NCBI RefSeq assembly: GCF_014489535.1
Contig: NZ_CP060783.1
Location: 1,736,001-1,800,000 of the forward strand
Direction: 5' to 3'
From: Diaphorobacter aerolatus
GTDB taxonomy: Bacteria > Pseudomonadota > Gammaproteobacteria > Burkholderiales > Burkholderiaceae_C
Length of the DNA stretch: 64,000 nt
How positions within the stretch are numbered: the first letter of the stretch is position 1; each line of letters begins with the position of its first letter. This document shows, in pieces, positions 19,356 through 29,348 of the stretch. The notes under the pieces are model-generated. The model searched no databases and was not told where the DNA came from. It saw nothing but the letters and a program-made list of their open reading frames with translations. The position numbers were made by a program, and so were the translations under genes.

Positions 19356-21745
19356 ATGCCCCGTACAGAAACATCTCCGCCCTCCCCTTCAACGTCTCCG
19401 AAGCCCCGCCGCTCTGCGCTGTCGTGGATCGCGAGGGGCCTCGCCTGGATCCTGGGCGTTGTCGTGGCGTGCGTGGTTGCCGGCGTCATCGTGGTGGCCA
19501 TCGGCCTGGCCATGGCCTACCCCAACCTGCCGGACATCTCGCAGCTCGCCGACTATCGGCCCAAATTGCCTTTGAGAGTCTACTCACAGGAGGGCGCCCT
19601 GCTTGGCGAATTCGGGGAAGAACGTCGAAATCTGACCCCAATCAACGAAATCCCCGAGGTGATGAAAAACGCCGTTCTGGCCATCGAGGATGCCCGGTTC
19701 TTCCAGCACGGCGGCGTGGACTACAAGGGCATGGTCAGAGCGGCGCTCGCCAACCTCGGCAAGGTCAAGAGTCAGGGTGCCTCGACGATTACCATGCAGG
19801 TTGCAAGAAATGTTTACCTTTCATCGGAGAAAACATTTACGCGCAAGATCTATGAGATTTTGTTGACATTCAAGTTGGAGCATTTACTCACCAAGAATCA
19901 GATTCTCGAGATCTACATGAATCAGATTTACCTGGGTAATCGCGCCTACGGATTTTCGGCAGCCAGCGAAGCCTATTTTGGCAAACCACTCAAATCCATC
20001 ACCATTGCGGAAGCGGCCATGCTCGCAGGCCTTCCCAAGGCCCCTTCCGCCTACAACCCGATAGCCAACCCCAAACGTGCGCGCGCGCGCCAGCTCTACA
20101 TCATCGAGCGCATGCAGGAGACCGGCTACATCACCGCAGAGCAGGCGGCCGAGGCGAAGAAGGAAGATCTGAAGCTGCGCTCGGGCACCGACGACACCCG
20201 TGTCCACGCGGAGTATGTGGCGGAGATGGTGCGCCAGATGATTTTTGCGCAGTACGGCAACGAGGCCTATACGCGCGGCCTGAACGTCTACACGACGCTC
20301 AACGCGGGCGACCAGGAGACCGCATATCTGGCGCTGCGCAAAGGCATCATGGACTACGAGCGCCGCCAGCACTACCGCGGCCCCGAGCGCTTCGTGGACC
20401 TGCCCAAGGACCCCGGCGAGGCCGAGGAAGCGCTTGACGATGCGCTCGCCAATCACCCTGACAACGGCAACGTGCTTGCTGCCGTCGTGCTCGAGGCTTC
20501 CGCCAGGAAAGTGGTGGTCGCGCGCGCCAACGGCGAGCCGATCACCATCACGGGCGACGGCCTCAAGCCGGTGCAGTCCGGCCTGAGCGACAAGGCCCCA
20601 CCCAACGTCAAGCTGCGCCGCGGCGCAATAGTGCGCATCGTGCAAATGCCCAAGCAGGGCTGGGAAATCACCCAACTGCCCGAGGTCGAGGGCGCGTTCG
20701 TGTCGGCCGACCCGCGTACCGGGGAGATCAAGGCGCTCGTGGGCGGATTCGATTTCGACAAGAACAAGTTCAATCACGTCACGCAGGCATGGCGCCAGCC
20801 GGGCTCGAGCTTCAAGCCCTTCATCTATTCCGGCGCACTGGAAAAGGGCTTCTCGCCCTCGACCGTGATCAACGATGCGCCCCTGTTCTTCAACGCGGGC
20901 GTCACCGGTGGACAGCCGTGGGAGCCCAAAAACTACGACGGTCGCTATGACGGACCAATGACGATGCGCACTGGCCTCGCGCGATCAAAGAACGTGGTGT
21001 CGATTCGGATTCTTCAAGCCGCGGGAACCAAGTTCACCCAGAACTGGGTGACCCGTTTCGGATTCGACGCCGACAAGCATCCCGCCTACCTCACGATGGC
21101 GCTCGGTGCGGGCTCCGTGACTCCGATGCAGATGGTGACGGCCTATTCGGTCTTCGCCAACGGCGGGTACCGCGTGAACCCTTATCTGATCGCCCGGGTG
21201 ACGGATCATCGTGGGCACGTGATCTCCGAGGTGCCGCCGCCTTCGCTTGCCAACATGGATCGCGTGATCGATGCGCGCAACGCCTTCGTGACCAACAGCC
21301 TCTTGCAGGAAGTGGCACGCTCGGGTACCGCCGCCAAGGCGCAGGCAACACTCAAGCGACCCGACATCTACGGCAAGACCGGCACGACCAACGACGCCTT
21401 CGATGCGTGGTTTGCCGGTTTCCAGCCCACCGTGGTGGCGATCACCTGGATCGGCTACGACACGCCGCGCAATCTGGGAAGCCGTGAAACCGGAGGCGGA
21501 CTGAGCCTGCCGATCTGGATCAGCTACATGGAACGCGCGCTCAAGGGCGTTCCGGTCGCCGAGCCTACCGTCCCGCCCGGCGTCGTGAATGTCGGTGGCG
21601 AATGGATGTACGAGGAATATGCCCGCAGCGGCGGGGTCGCCAACGTGGGCCTGGAAGCCGGCGCGCCCCCGCCAACGGAGCCGCACCGACCGCGCCCCCG
21701 CCAACGGAGGAGCGCAACAAGATTCTTGATTTGTTCAGAAACTGA
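19356..21745 (+). CDS. mrcA: Penicillin-binding protein 1A (bifunctional peptidoglycan synthase)
   Basis: Polymerises and crosslinks peptidoglycan at the inner membrane. A membrane anchor near residues 22-52 is followed by the GT51 transglycosylase domain with EDARFFQHGGVD and STITMQVARN. The transpeptidase domain has the serine in GSSFKPF, the SKN motif in LARSKNVV and the KTG box in YGKTGTTND. The apparent frame runs on to 21809 with an Arg-rich tail unlike PBP1A. Adding one C to the run at 21666-21670 instead gives a tail ending EERNKILDLFRN with a stop at 21745 and 796 residues, which I take as the real end. Confidence 0.95.
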
Positions 21746-21799
21746 TCGATCCCGCCAGGCAAAGGCAGCGCCCTCCCACGGGTCGCTGCCTTTTTGCAA

Positions 21800-22129
21800 T
21801 CAGGCTTGAAACGTCAACGCGCGCCCCGATTGGGCGCTCGCGTCACGGCTCAATTCGGCAAAAAATTCGGCTCCGGTTTTGGTGTCGAGCCAGGCGCTGC
21901 CGTCAAACTTGTAGTGGTAGCCGCCGCTTTGCGCGGCCATCCAGACTTCGTGCAGGGGTTTCTGCAGATTCACCACGATCTGGCTGCGATTGGCGAACGT
22001 GATGGTCACCATGCCGCCGGACCGTTGGCTGTCCAGATCCGCATCGGTGGTTTCGTTGATTTGGTCGCAGCGCTCCTCGATGGCCAGCAGCAGCGTTTCG
22101 GAGCGATCCATGAATTCGATGTCAGTCAT
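21800..22129 (-). CDS. cyaY: Iron-sulfur cluster assembly protein CyaY (frataxin)
   Basis: A 109-residue bacterial frataxin that binds iron and modulates cysteine desulfurase activity. The start at 22129 reads [11 protein letters not shown]. The acidic first helix ([14 protein letters not shown] with nearby D and E residues) and the beta-sheet signature [21 protein letters not shown], followed by [16 protein letters not shown], are diagnostic. It diverges from lptM with only 9 bases between start codons, and converges on mrcA. Confidence 0.95.
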   Translation of the reverse strand: MTDIEFMDRSETLLLAIEERCDQINETTDADLDSQRSGGMVTITFANRSQIVVNLQKPLHEVWMAAQSGGYHYKFDGSAWLDTKTGAEFFAELSRDASAQSGRALTFQA

Positions 22130-22138
22130 TACAATTCG

Positions 22139-22387
22139 ATGATGTTGAAGTCTTGCCAAATTCTATTCAGGTCGATTGTCCTCGGTGCGATTGCGGTAGT
22201 CCTCTGGGGCTGCGGGCAGCGTGGTCCGCTGTACCTTCCGACCGATGCCGCCGCAGCCAACCGCGCGACGCTCCCGCAAACGCTGGACCCGACCCGCAGA
22301 TCCCGTACGGATACGGAGACTCCCGACTCAGCGCCGCTGACGACTGAGCAAACACCGGCGAACCCTGCATCCAACACACAACGCTGA
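22139..22387 (+). CDS. lptM: LPS assembly lipoprotein LptM (YifL-like)
   Basis: A small lipoprotein of 82 residues. A hydrophobic leader ends in the lipobox VLWGC, followed at once by the family hallmark GQRGPLYLP. In E. coli LptM binds the LptD/E translocon and helps its oxidative maturation. The C-terminal half is Pro/Thr/Ala-rich and disordered. Two adjacent ATGs (22139 and 22142) are possible starts. In related genomes lysA commonly follows; here it does not. Confidence 0.85.
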   Translation: MMLKSCQILFRSIVLGAIAVVLWGCGQRGPLYLPTDAAAANRATLPQTLDPTRRSRTDTETPDSAPLTTEQTPANPASNTQR

Positions 22388-22460
22388 GTTACGTTGATTT
22401 CGATCAGTACAAAAGTTTGACTTTAAACATAAATTGTTACTTTCGATACGAAGTAGCAAA

Positions 22461-23281
22461 ATGTCATTAAAACCGGTCGAACTCTACCGAGACCTGCGTC
22501 ACGTCTGTCTGATGTTCTCTGACCTCATCGAGGAGGATGGTGCCGCGGTTCAGGCGAACCAATTCCTGATCGTCGACGGCGACACCGGCGCCATCATCGA
22601 TCCAGGCGGCAATCTGGCCTTCAACGAGCTGTTCATGGGCATGATCAAGTATTTCGCGCCCCATCGGCTGTCGTACCTGATCGCCTCCCACGCCGATCCG
22701 GACATCATCGCCTCGCTTGATCGCTGGATGACCAGCACCAAGGCACAGCTCGTCATTTCGTGCATCTGGGAGCGGTTCGCACCGCACTTCACCAAGGTCG
22801 GCAAGACTGAAAACCGCGTGATCGGCGTGCCTGACCAAGGCGCGCATCTGCCACTTGGGAACACGGAATTGTTGATGCTTCCGGCGCATTTCATGCACGC
22901 CGAAGGCAATTTCCATTTCTACGACCCGATCAGCAGGATCCTCTTCAGCGGCGACCTCGGGTATCGATGATGTCGGGCGACGAAGCGCGCAATCCCATCA
23001 CCGATCTGGCGCCACACCTGCCGCGCATGGAGGGCTTTCACCGCCGCTACATGGTCTCCAACAAAATTCTGCGATTGTGGACCCGCATGGCGCGCCAGCT
23101 CGACGTCTCCATGATCGTCCCGCAGCACGGCGCGCCCATCATGGGCAAGCAAGCCATTCACGATTTCTACAACTGGCTCGACGGGCTGGACTGCGGCATC
23201 GACCTATTCGACGAACGCAACTACCAAATTCCGACAGGTACGATGAATCCGGCCACACGCGCGTACATCCCCGCGGCTTGA
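22461..23281 (+). CDS. Metallo-beta-lactamase-fold di-iron (ODP-type) protein, one frameshift
   Basis: A 273-residue protein after correction, of the flavodiiron-like oxygen-binding di-iron (ODP) group. Metal-binding segments are ASHADPDIIASLD (the HxDxD variant motif), LPAHFMHAEGNFHFYD, LFSGDLG and, near the end, VPQHGAPIMG. The frame breaks at the GGG of 22959-22961; one extra G joins FSGDLG to VSMMSGDEARNP and gives an exact codon count. The C-terminal part (HRRYMVSNKILRLW) is typical of the family. No flavodoxin domain is fused. Proposed roles are oxygen or redox sensing; the neighbouring methionine sulfoxide reductase genes agree with that, though only by position. Confidence 0.82.
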
Positions 23282-23306
23282 ACACCCAAACTGCCCTACT
23301 CCGCTT

Positions 23307-23963
23307 TCATGCGGCCTTGGGTTTGCGCGCCTCGTTCCACTTGCGTCCCACGCGCGCCAGAAGCAGGAAGGCGATGATCAACGCATAGACCAGCACTTCG
23401 TTGAAATCATTCTTGCCTGCGCGCATCCAGAAAAAATGCAGCAGCGCCAGACCGGCAATCAGGTAGACGGCGCGATGCAGCATTTGCCAGCGCCGCGCAC
23501 CCATGGCCTTGATGGCGCGTTTGGGCGAGGTCGCGGCCAGAGCGGCCAACAACACGAACGCGAGAAATCCCACCAGGATAAAGGGCCGCTTGGCAATGTC
23601 TCGCACCAGTTCTGCTGGATCGAATCCCATGTCCAGCCACGCGTAGCAAAGCAGATGCAATGCCGCGTAGAAGAACACGAAGAGCCCCAGCATGCGCCGA
23701 AATCTCGCCAGGGACGGCAGGTGCAGCCATTGCCGCAGCGGCGTGACGGCAAGCACCACGCACAGCATTCGCAACGTCCAGTCTCCCGTAGAACGGATCA
23801 GCGCTTCCGCCGGATTCGCGCCGAGCAAATCCTGAAACGCCGCATAGATCAGCCATGCCAGCGGAGCCAGACACAGCGCAAACACCATGGGCTTGGCGGC
23901 CGCGTGGCGCAGGAGATTTTCAACGCGATTGCCGCGCCGGTGCTGTTGCGCCTGGACTGCCAC
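23307..23963 (-). CDS. msrQ: Heme-binding membrane subunit MsrQ
   Basis: A 218-residue polytopic cytochrome b-type protein that passes electrons from the quinone pool or flavin to periplasmic MsrP. About six membrane helices are visible, with His residues in helices (FYAALHLLCYAW, WQMLHRAVYLIAGLALLHFFW) as heme ligands. TGDWTLRMLCVVLAVTPLRQWL is the ferric reductase-like signature. Starts 2 bases after the msrP stop, so the two form one transcript. Confidence 0.93.
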   Translation of the reverse strand: MAVQAQQHRRGNRVENLLRHAAAKPMVFALCLAPLAWLIYAAFQDLLGANPAEALIRSTGDWTLRMLCVVLAVTPLRQWLHLPSLARFRRMLGLFVFFYAALHLLCYAWLDMGFDPAELVRDIAKRPFILVGFLAFVLLAALAATSPKRAIKAMGARRWQMLHRAVYLIAGLALLHFFWMRAGKNDFNEVLVYALIIAFLLLARVGRKWNEARKPKAA

Positions 23964-23965
23964 GG

Positions 23966-24955
23966 TCAGTAGAACTTCTTGAGATCCATGCCCGCGTAAA
24001 GCTGGCCGACCTGCGCCTCATAGCCGTTGAAGATCAGCGTCTTGCGCTTCTTGGCGAACAATCCGTCCTCACCAATGCGCCGCTCCGTGGCCTGACTCCA
24101 GCGCGGATGATCGACCTCGGGGTTCACGTTGGAATAGAAACCGTATTCGTTCTTGGCCGACTTGTTCCAGGCAGTGCCCGGCTCCTTGTCGGTGAGCACG
24201 ATCTTCACAATGCTTTTGGCGCTCTTGAAGCCATATTTCCATGGCACGACAAGGCGCACCGGCGCACCATTCTGGTTGGGGAGCACTTCTCCGTACATGC
24301 CAAAAGACAGCAGCGTCAGAGGATGCATGGCCTCGTCAAGCCGCAGTCCCTCGGTGTACGGCCAATCGAGCACGCGCGAGCCGACAAAAGGCATGGTCGC
24401 CTTGTCGGCCAGCGTGACGAACTCCACGTATTTGGCCGATGGCGAGGGCTCGACGGCTTTGAGCAGTTCGGCAAGCGAGTAGCCAATCCACGGGATCACC
24501 ATCGACCAGCCTTCGACGCAGCGCAGTCGGTACACGCGTTCTTCCTGCGGGCTGAGTTTGAGCAACTCTTCGATATCGAAGGTTCTGGGCTTTGCGACCA
24601 GCCCGGTCACTTCCACCTTCCACGGCCTGGTGCGCAGCGTGCCCGCGTTGCGCGCGGGATCGGCCTTGTCCGTGCCGAATTCGTAGAAGTTGTTGTAGGT
24701 GGTCGCATCCTTGTAGGCGGTGATTTTCTCCATCGTGACCGCGCCCGCGACCTTCGACCGCACCGCAGGCAAGGCAGTGAGCTTTCCCGCAGGGGTGTAT
24801 CCCGACGATTGCGCAAGCGCGTCGAGGGACATGCTCAGCGCACCCACCGCCACACCCTGCAACAAAAAACGCCGCCGCTGTTCATAGACAGCACGCGGCG
24901 TGATTTCGGATGAATCAGGATAGGTGTAGCCGTTGTCTTTTGACCGAATCAACAT
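23966..24955 (-). CDS. msrP: Periplasmic methionine sulfoxide reductase catalytic subunit MsrP
   Basis: A 329-residue molybdopterin enzyme that repairs oxidised methionine in periplasmic proteins. The N-terminus has a Tat signal ([17 protein letters not shown]). The SUOX-fold domain contains the Mo-ligating Cys in [14 protein letters not shown] and the conserved [14 protein letters not shown]. It is the first gene of the msrPQ pair. Length is normal and the frame is clean. Confidence 0.95.
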   Translation of the reverse strand: MLIRSKDNGYTYPDSSEITPRAVYEQRRRFLLQGVAVGALSMSLDALAQSSGYTPAGKLTALPAVRSKVAGAVTMEKITAYKDATTYNNFYEFGTDKADPARNAGTLRTRPWKVEVTGLVAKPRTFDIEELLKLSPQEERVYRLRCVEGWSMVIPWIGYSLAELLKAVEPSPSAKYVEFVTLADKATMPFVGSRVLDWPYTEGLRLDEAMHPLTLLSFGMYGEVLPNQNGAPVRLVVPWKYGFKSAKSIVKIVLTDKEPGTAWNKSAKNEYGFYSNVNPEVDHPRWSQATERRIGEDGLFAKKRKTLIFNGYEAQVGQLYAGMDLKKFY

Positions 24956-25024
24956 GTTGAATGCTCCCGTGCAGGTAGCGCAAGGCTACACCATGAACAT
25001 CTCTGGTTGAGTCAGCCAATGGCA

Positions 25025-26356
25025 TCAAAGTTCACCGTAGCTGTGCAATCCGCTCAAAAACATGTTGACTCCGAGGAACGCAAACGTGGTGACCGCGAGA
25101 CCCACCAGCGCCCACCAGGCCGACATCGTTCCGCGCAGCCCCTTCATCAGGCGCATGTGCAACCAGGCTGCATAGTTCAGCCAGACGATCAGTGCCCAGG
25201 TTTCCTTCGGGTCCCAGCTCCAGTAGCCGCCCCAGGCTTCGGCGGCCCACAGGGCGCCCAGCACTGTGGCAATCGTGAAAAAGGCAAAGCCGACGGCAAT
25301 GGCCTTGTACATGACGTCGTCCAGCACCTCAAGCGCTGGCAGACGCGAGGCGATCCTGCGGCGTGCGAGCAAGATGCCTGCAACGATCAGCGCCGAAATG
25401 CCGAAATAAATCATCCAGTACGAGCTGCCGGATTGCTGCGTCTGGCGAAAGGCAAGCGGCTCGAAGCACAGCGCCACGCCAAGCAGCCACAGCGGCGCGA
25501 GCTTGTACCACTTGGTCTCGCTCGCCTGCTGCTTGATGAGGTAGGCAAAGGCCACCATCGCGGACAGCGCGAACGTGCCGTAGCCCACAAAATTGGCGGG
25601 CACGTGCAGCTTCATCCACCAACTCTTGAGCGCCGGCACCAGCGGCTGGATCTGGTGCGCATCGCGCACGACCGTGTACCACAGCAAAAAGCCGACCGCC
25701 GCGCTCACCACCAGCATGACGAAACCGCCGAGCGCACGCGTGTTGTACTGCTCCTCGAAATACAGGTAGAACAGCGCCGTCATCCAGCAGAACAACACGA
25801 AGACTTCATACAGATTGCTGACGGGAATATGGCCGATGTCGGGGCCAATCTGGTAGCTCTCGTACCAACGCACCATGGTGCCGATCAGCGCCATGGTCAC
25901 CGCGGCCCAGGCGATGCGCGAGCCGAGTGTCATCAGCGTCCGGCCTTCGCCCTTGACGAACATGCCGAGCCAGTAGAACACCGTGCTGATGAAGCACAGC
26001 ATGCTCATCCAGAGAATCGCCGACTGACTGGAGATGAAGTATTTCAGCAGAAATACCGTATCGGCCCGCGCCAGATCGCCGCCGCCGTCGCCCTGATAGA
26101 GACCGATCGCACCGAGCGCCACTGCCGCCACCACCAGCATCAGCGTGGCCAGAGGTCGCCAGAACCAGCCCAGCCAGATTGCACTCGGAATAGCAGCGAC
26201 GAGAATGCCTTTTTCGTACATGTCCATCGCATGGCCGTAGCGTTGCAGCGCGAACAGGCCGCCCGCAATCACCAGGACGGCGAACAGCCAGTCAAACCAG
26301 TTGCGGCGAGAAAAATACCCTTCGTTCAGGGTCATCGTGGTTGTGGCGGTGTTCAT
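25025..26356 (-). CDS. ccsB: Cytochrome c biogenesis protein CcsB/CcsA (System II)
   Basis: A 443-residue polytopic membrane protein, the heme-handling half of the System II cytochrome c synthetase. The tryptophan-rich WWD heme motif is WGGYWSWDPKETWALIVW near residue 375, and conserved His residues flank it (MKLHVPANFVGYGTF and LNYAAWLHMRL). About eight membrane segments. It overlaps the resB stop by 4 bases and works with ResB. Confidence 0.93.
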   Translation of the reverse strand: MNTATTTMTLNEGYFSRRNWFDWLFAVLVIAGGLFALQRYGHAMDMYEKGILVAAIPSAIWLGWFWRPLATLMLVVAAVALGAIGLYQGDGGGDLARADTVFLLKYFISSQSAILWMSMLCFISTVFYWLGMFVKGEGRTLMTLGSRIAWAAVTMALIGTMVRWYESYQIGPDIGHIPVSNLYEVFVLFCWMTALFYLYFEEQYNTRALGGFVMLVVSAAVGFLLWYTVVRDAHQIQPLVPALKSWWMKLHVPANFVGYGTFALSAMVAFAYLIKQQASETKWYKLAPLWLLGVALCFEPLAFRQTQQSGSSYWMIYFGISALIVAGILLARRRIASRLPALEVLDDVMYKAIAVGFAFFTIATVLGALWAAEAWGGYWSWDPKETWALIVWLNYAAWLHMRLMKGLRGTMSAWWALVGLAVTTFAFLGVNMFLSGLHSYGEL

Positions 26357-28515
26357 GCTGCATTGCCTCCGGGCTCATGTGGGGTGCCCAATAATTTTCC
26401 GCTCAATTGTTCGAACTCCTTGTCGCCGTCCAGCGTCTTGCGGTTGGTCGACAGCGCCATCATGGCCCTGGAGCCCTGGCCCCCGTCCTGCTCCGAAGGG
26501 ATGAACCAGATCCAGATTCTGCGCTCACGGATGTACAACATCGCAAAAACACCCAGAATCAGCAGGGCGCATCCCAGATAGACGATGTTTCTGCCGGGCG
26601 CGCGTGCCACCTGAAACACGCTGGCCTGAACCTGCTCGAAATTCTTGAGCTCGAAAAATACCGGCGCGGGATAGAGCTGCACATCGCTCAGGGAAAGCAC
26701 CGCCTGCGTCATGAAGGCCTGCGTCTTTTCGTCCGGCTGCATCGCGGGCAAGGCGGCTTTTTCGCGCGACAGCTGCGCCAGCTCGAACAATACACCGTTG
26801 AGAATGCGCACCAGAACCTCGCCCGCGCGGGCGCGCTCGGCCTCGGGCACATTGGCCTCGATGAAATCGGAAATCGCCTGCAGACCGACCAGCTTCTGCC
26901 CGTCGCGGCTGTCACCCTCGGCGAACAGCGTGAGTGCGCGCAGCGCCGACTGGTGCAGTTGGCTGGACAACTCGGGCCGCTTGTCGTCGAGCGCCATGCG
27001 CGTGTAGCGCTGCACCGCCTGTTCGCGCAACTCGGGACTGCCTAGCGCCTCGCGCAACCGCAGGAAGCCATCAATGCCGCCCTCGACATCCACCGGCACA
27101 CGCAGATAACGGAACGGCTCGGCGGGCGTTTCGCGCACGCCCAGCAGATAGACCGGCTGACCGTCACCCGTGTCCACGGGCAGCATGTAGTTCACGAATT
27201 CGCGCGCCTGGCCCGATGCATCACGCAGCTTGTAGGAGATGCTCGGGCCAACGTTGCGCAGATCACGCTTGGTGTTGCTCTTGTTGCCCGCACCGAGACG
27301 TGACTCGATCGATTGCTTGAGATCGACCTTGCGCACGTCGATTTCGGAGCTGGCCGCGCCGCTCAGATTCTCCACGTTGAGCACGCGCAGTGCCGTGAAT
27401 TCCAGCGTTGCCGCCTGTCCGCCAATGTCGCTTGCGGGCAGCTTGAGTGCGCCGCCGATTTCACCTTCGACCATGAACGGTTGGATGCCCGGCTGGAATG
27501 AGCGCGCCTGCAATTGCACCTTGGAGCCGCCATCGTCAAAACTCGACTGGTAGATCTCGATGCCCTTGTAGCTCGCGGGATGGTTCACCTCCACGCGCGC
27601 TTCCTTCTTTTCGCCGGTTTCCTTGTCGTGAATGACGATGTCGCTGGCGAACAGCTTGGGCATACCGGTCGAGTAATAGTCGACGATGAATTTCTTGAGC
27701 TCGATGGCAAACGGCAGTTCCTGCAGCAAAACGCCATCGGACTGGTTGAGAATCGCCGTGCTCGACTGCGTGCCCTCTGCCACAAGCAGGTTGCCGCGGA
27801 ACGTCGGATTGCGATCAGACAGCCGGTGCTCCGGCGCGACCTCTGAGATCAGACCACCGCCTGCATAGGGCGACTTGCCACCGAGCAGCATTTGCGCGCG
27901 CACGACCAGATCGCCGTCGAACAGGCCACCGAGGCAGATCAGCACAATCGACGAGTGGGCCGCAATGTAGCCAATCTTGTGGGCCGATCCGGCCTTCGCG
28001 GCGAGCATCCAGCCCGTGCCCGGGCCGACTTGCGTGTCGCGTTGCTGGAGCTTGACCTTCCAGCCACCGGAGACCAACATCTTCCCGAGCCGCTGCGCCT
28101 CGTCGTGCGGCGCTCCCGCAAGCTGCGCCTGAGCCTTGTGATGAAACGCATTCAGGCTTTTTTCGCGGATGTTTTCCTTGTAGTTGCGGACGTCGGCCAG
28201 ATATTTGGGTGCGTGCCTCGCAACGCACAGCGACGTGCTCACCACCAGAAACGCCAGAATCAGCAGGAACCACCAGGCGCTGTAAACCGAATTGAGCTTG
28301 AGCGACAGGAAAAGGTCTGCCCAGAATGGTCCGAACTGGTTCACGTAATTCACCGCCGGCTCGTGCTGCTTGAGCACCGTGCCGATCACCGAGGCGATGC
28401 AGATCACCGTCAACAGCGAGATGGCGAATCGCATCGACGCCAGCAGTTCGGTCAGGGAGCGCCAGTTCGGTGCGCTGGGCGACGCGTTGGAGGCGTCTGG
28501 TGTGGCGTCGGACAT
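26353..28515 (-). CDS. resB: Cytochrome c biogenesis protein ResB (System II)
   Basis: A 720-residue protein with three N-terminal membrane helices, a large periplasmic domain and a final helix near residue 645 (IVYLGCALLILGVFAML). It keeps apocytochrome c cysteines reduced and positions them for heme attachment with CcsB. FAISLLTVICIASVIGTVLKQ and the VNYVNQFGPFWADLF segment are family signatures. A terminator-like hairpin lies 20 bases upstream of its start, between it and cytochrome c4, so its promoter is not obvious. Confidence 0.93.
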   Translation of the reverse strand: MSDATPDASNASPSAPNWRSLTELLASMRFAISLLTVICIASVIGTVLKQHEPAVNYVNQFGPFWADLFLSLKLNSVYSAWWFLLILAFLVVSTSLCVARHAPKYLADVRNYKENIREKSLNAFHHKAQAQLAGAPHDEAQRLGKMLVSGGWKVKLQQRDTQVGPGTGWMLAAKAGSAHKIGYIAAHSSIVLICLGGLFDGDLVVRAQMLLGGKSPYAGGGLISEVAPEHRLSDRNPTFRGNLLVAEGTQSSTAILNQSDGVLLQELPFAIELKKFIVDYYSTGMPKLFASDIVIHDKETGEKKEARVEVNHPASYKGIEIYQSSFDDGGSKVQLQARSFQPGIQPFMVEGEIGGALKLPASDIGGQAATLEFTALRVLNVENLSGAASSEIDVRKVDLKQSIESRLGAGNKSNTKRDLRNVGPSISYKLRDASGQAREFVNYMLPVDTGDGQPVYLLGVRETPAEPFRYLRVPVDVEGGIDGFLRLREALGSPELREQAVQRYTRMALDDKRPELSSQLHQSALRALTLFAEGDSRDGQKLVGLQAISDFIEANVPEAERARAGEVLVRILNGVLFELAQLSREKAALPAMQPDEKTQAFMTQAVLSLSDVQLYPAPVFFELKNFEQVQASVFQVARAPGRNIVYLGCALLILGVFAMLYIRERRIWIWFIPSEQDGGQGSRAMMALSTNRKTLDGDKEFEQLSGKLLGTPHEPGGNAA

Positions 28516-28535
28516 GAAAGGTTGGGCGAAAAAGG

Positions 28536-28573
28536 AAAAGGCGGGCCATCCCTCGCGATGTGCCCGCCCTTTT
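28536..28573 (-). terminator. Rho-independent terminator downstream of cytochrome c4, upstream of resB
   Basis: On the minus strand an AAGGGCGGGC arm, a 15-base loop and a GCCCGCCTTTT arm are followed by CCTTTTT. The stem is GC-rich with a U-tract. It separates the cytochrome c4 gene from resB, whose start codon lies only 20 bases further on, so it could be a partial terminator or attenuator for resB-ccsB. Confidence 0.75.
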
Positions 28574-28640
28574 GGGTGTGATTATCGGCGGTTGGTTCCG
28601 TCAATGTGCCTTGCGGAACCGCTGCTTGCCTTGAACTACT

Positions 28641-29264
28641 TTAACGCAATCCGGCGATGTAATCCGAAACGGCCCGGATCTCGCGGTCGTTCATCTTGGA
28701 GACTTCCTGCGTCATGATCATGTTGTTGCCACGCTTGCCATCGCGGAAATCGGTGAGCTGCTTGACGGTGTAATCCGCATGCTGGCCGCCGAGGCGTGGG
28801 TACTGCGCCGGAATGCCGGCACCGTTGGGGCTGTGGCAGCCCGCGCAGGCCGCAATATTGCGATCCTGGATGCCGCCGCGGTAGATTCTCTCGCCAAGCG
28901 CGACCAGTTCCTTGTCCTTGGAGAAACCGCTCTTGGCTTTTTTGGAGGCGAGCCACCATGACACATTGCGCATGTCGTCATCAGACAACGTGGCGGCCAT
29001 GCCCTTCATCACGGGATCGTTGCGCTTGCCGGACTTGAACTCCTGCAACTGCTTGACCAGATATTCAGGATGCTGCTGCGCCAGAACGGGATTGGCCGCG
29101 ATGGCCGAATTGCCATCGGCTGCATGACAGGCCACGCAAATGGCATAACTTGCCTCGCCTTTGGCAAGGTCGGGCTTTGGTGCTTTTGATTCACCTGCGG
29201 CAAACGACGGAACAGCAACTGCGGAAACCGTGACAGCCATCAGCAAAGAGGCAAGCAACTTCAT
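28641..29264 (-). CDS. Cytochrome c4-type di-heme protein
   Basis: A 207-residue periplasmic c-type cytochrome. The signal peptide runs from the start at 29264 (MKLLASLLMAV) to about residue 22 (SFAAGES). It has two heme-binding CxxCH motifs, CVACH near residue 40 and CAGCH near residue 145, each in a class I cytochrome fold with a distal Met (KGMAATLSDDDM and MTQEVSKMND). Such proteins carry electrons from the bc1 complex to terminal oxidases. Its maturation genes resB and ccsB lie just downstream. Confidence 0.93.
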   Translation of the reverse strand: MKLLASLLMAVTVSAVAVPSFAAGESKAPKPDLAKGEASYAICVACHAADGNSAIAANPVLAQQHPEYLVKQLQEFKSGKRNDPVMKGMAATLSDDDMRNVSWWLASKKAKSGFSKDKELVALGERIYRGGIQDRNIAACAGCHSPNGAGIPAQYPRLGGQHADYTVKQLTDFRDGKRGNNMIMTQEVSKMNDREIRAVSDYIAGLR

Positions 29265-29348
29265 ATCGAGGGTTCTTTTCTTATGAGTGCAAAACTCTGG
29301 CATTCTACAATGAGGGGCTTTTGGCGCCATCCCTTGGAAACCCGATAT

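Noticed and set aside
21746-21809. Extended Arg-rich C-terminus of PBP1A
   Set aside because: It arises only from the apparent frameshift at 21666-21670; the other frame gives a typical ending and stop at 21745.
25007-26581. 524-codon plus-strand frame opposite ccsB
   Set aside because: Entirely antisense to CcsB, with low-complexity His/Gln/Arg composition.
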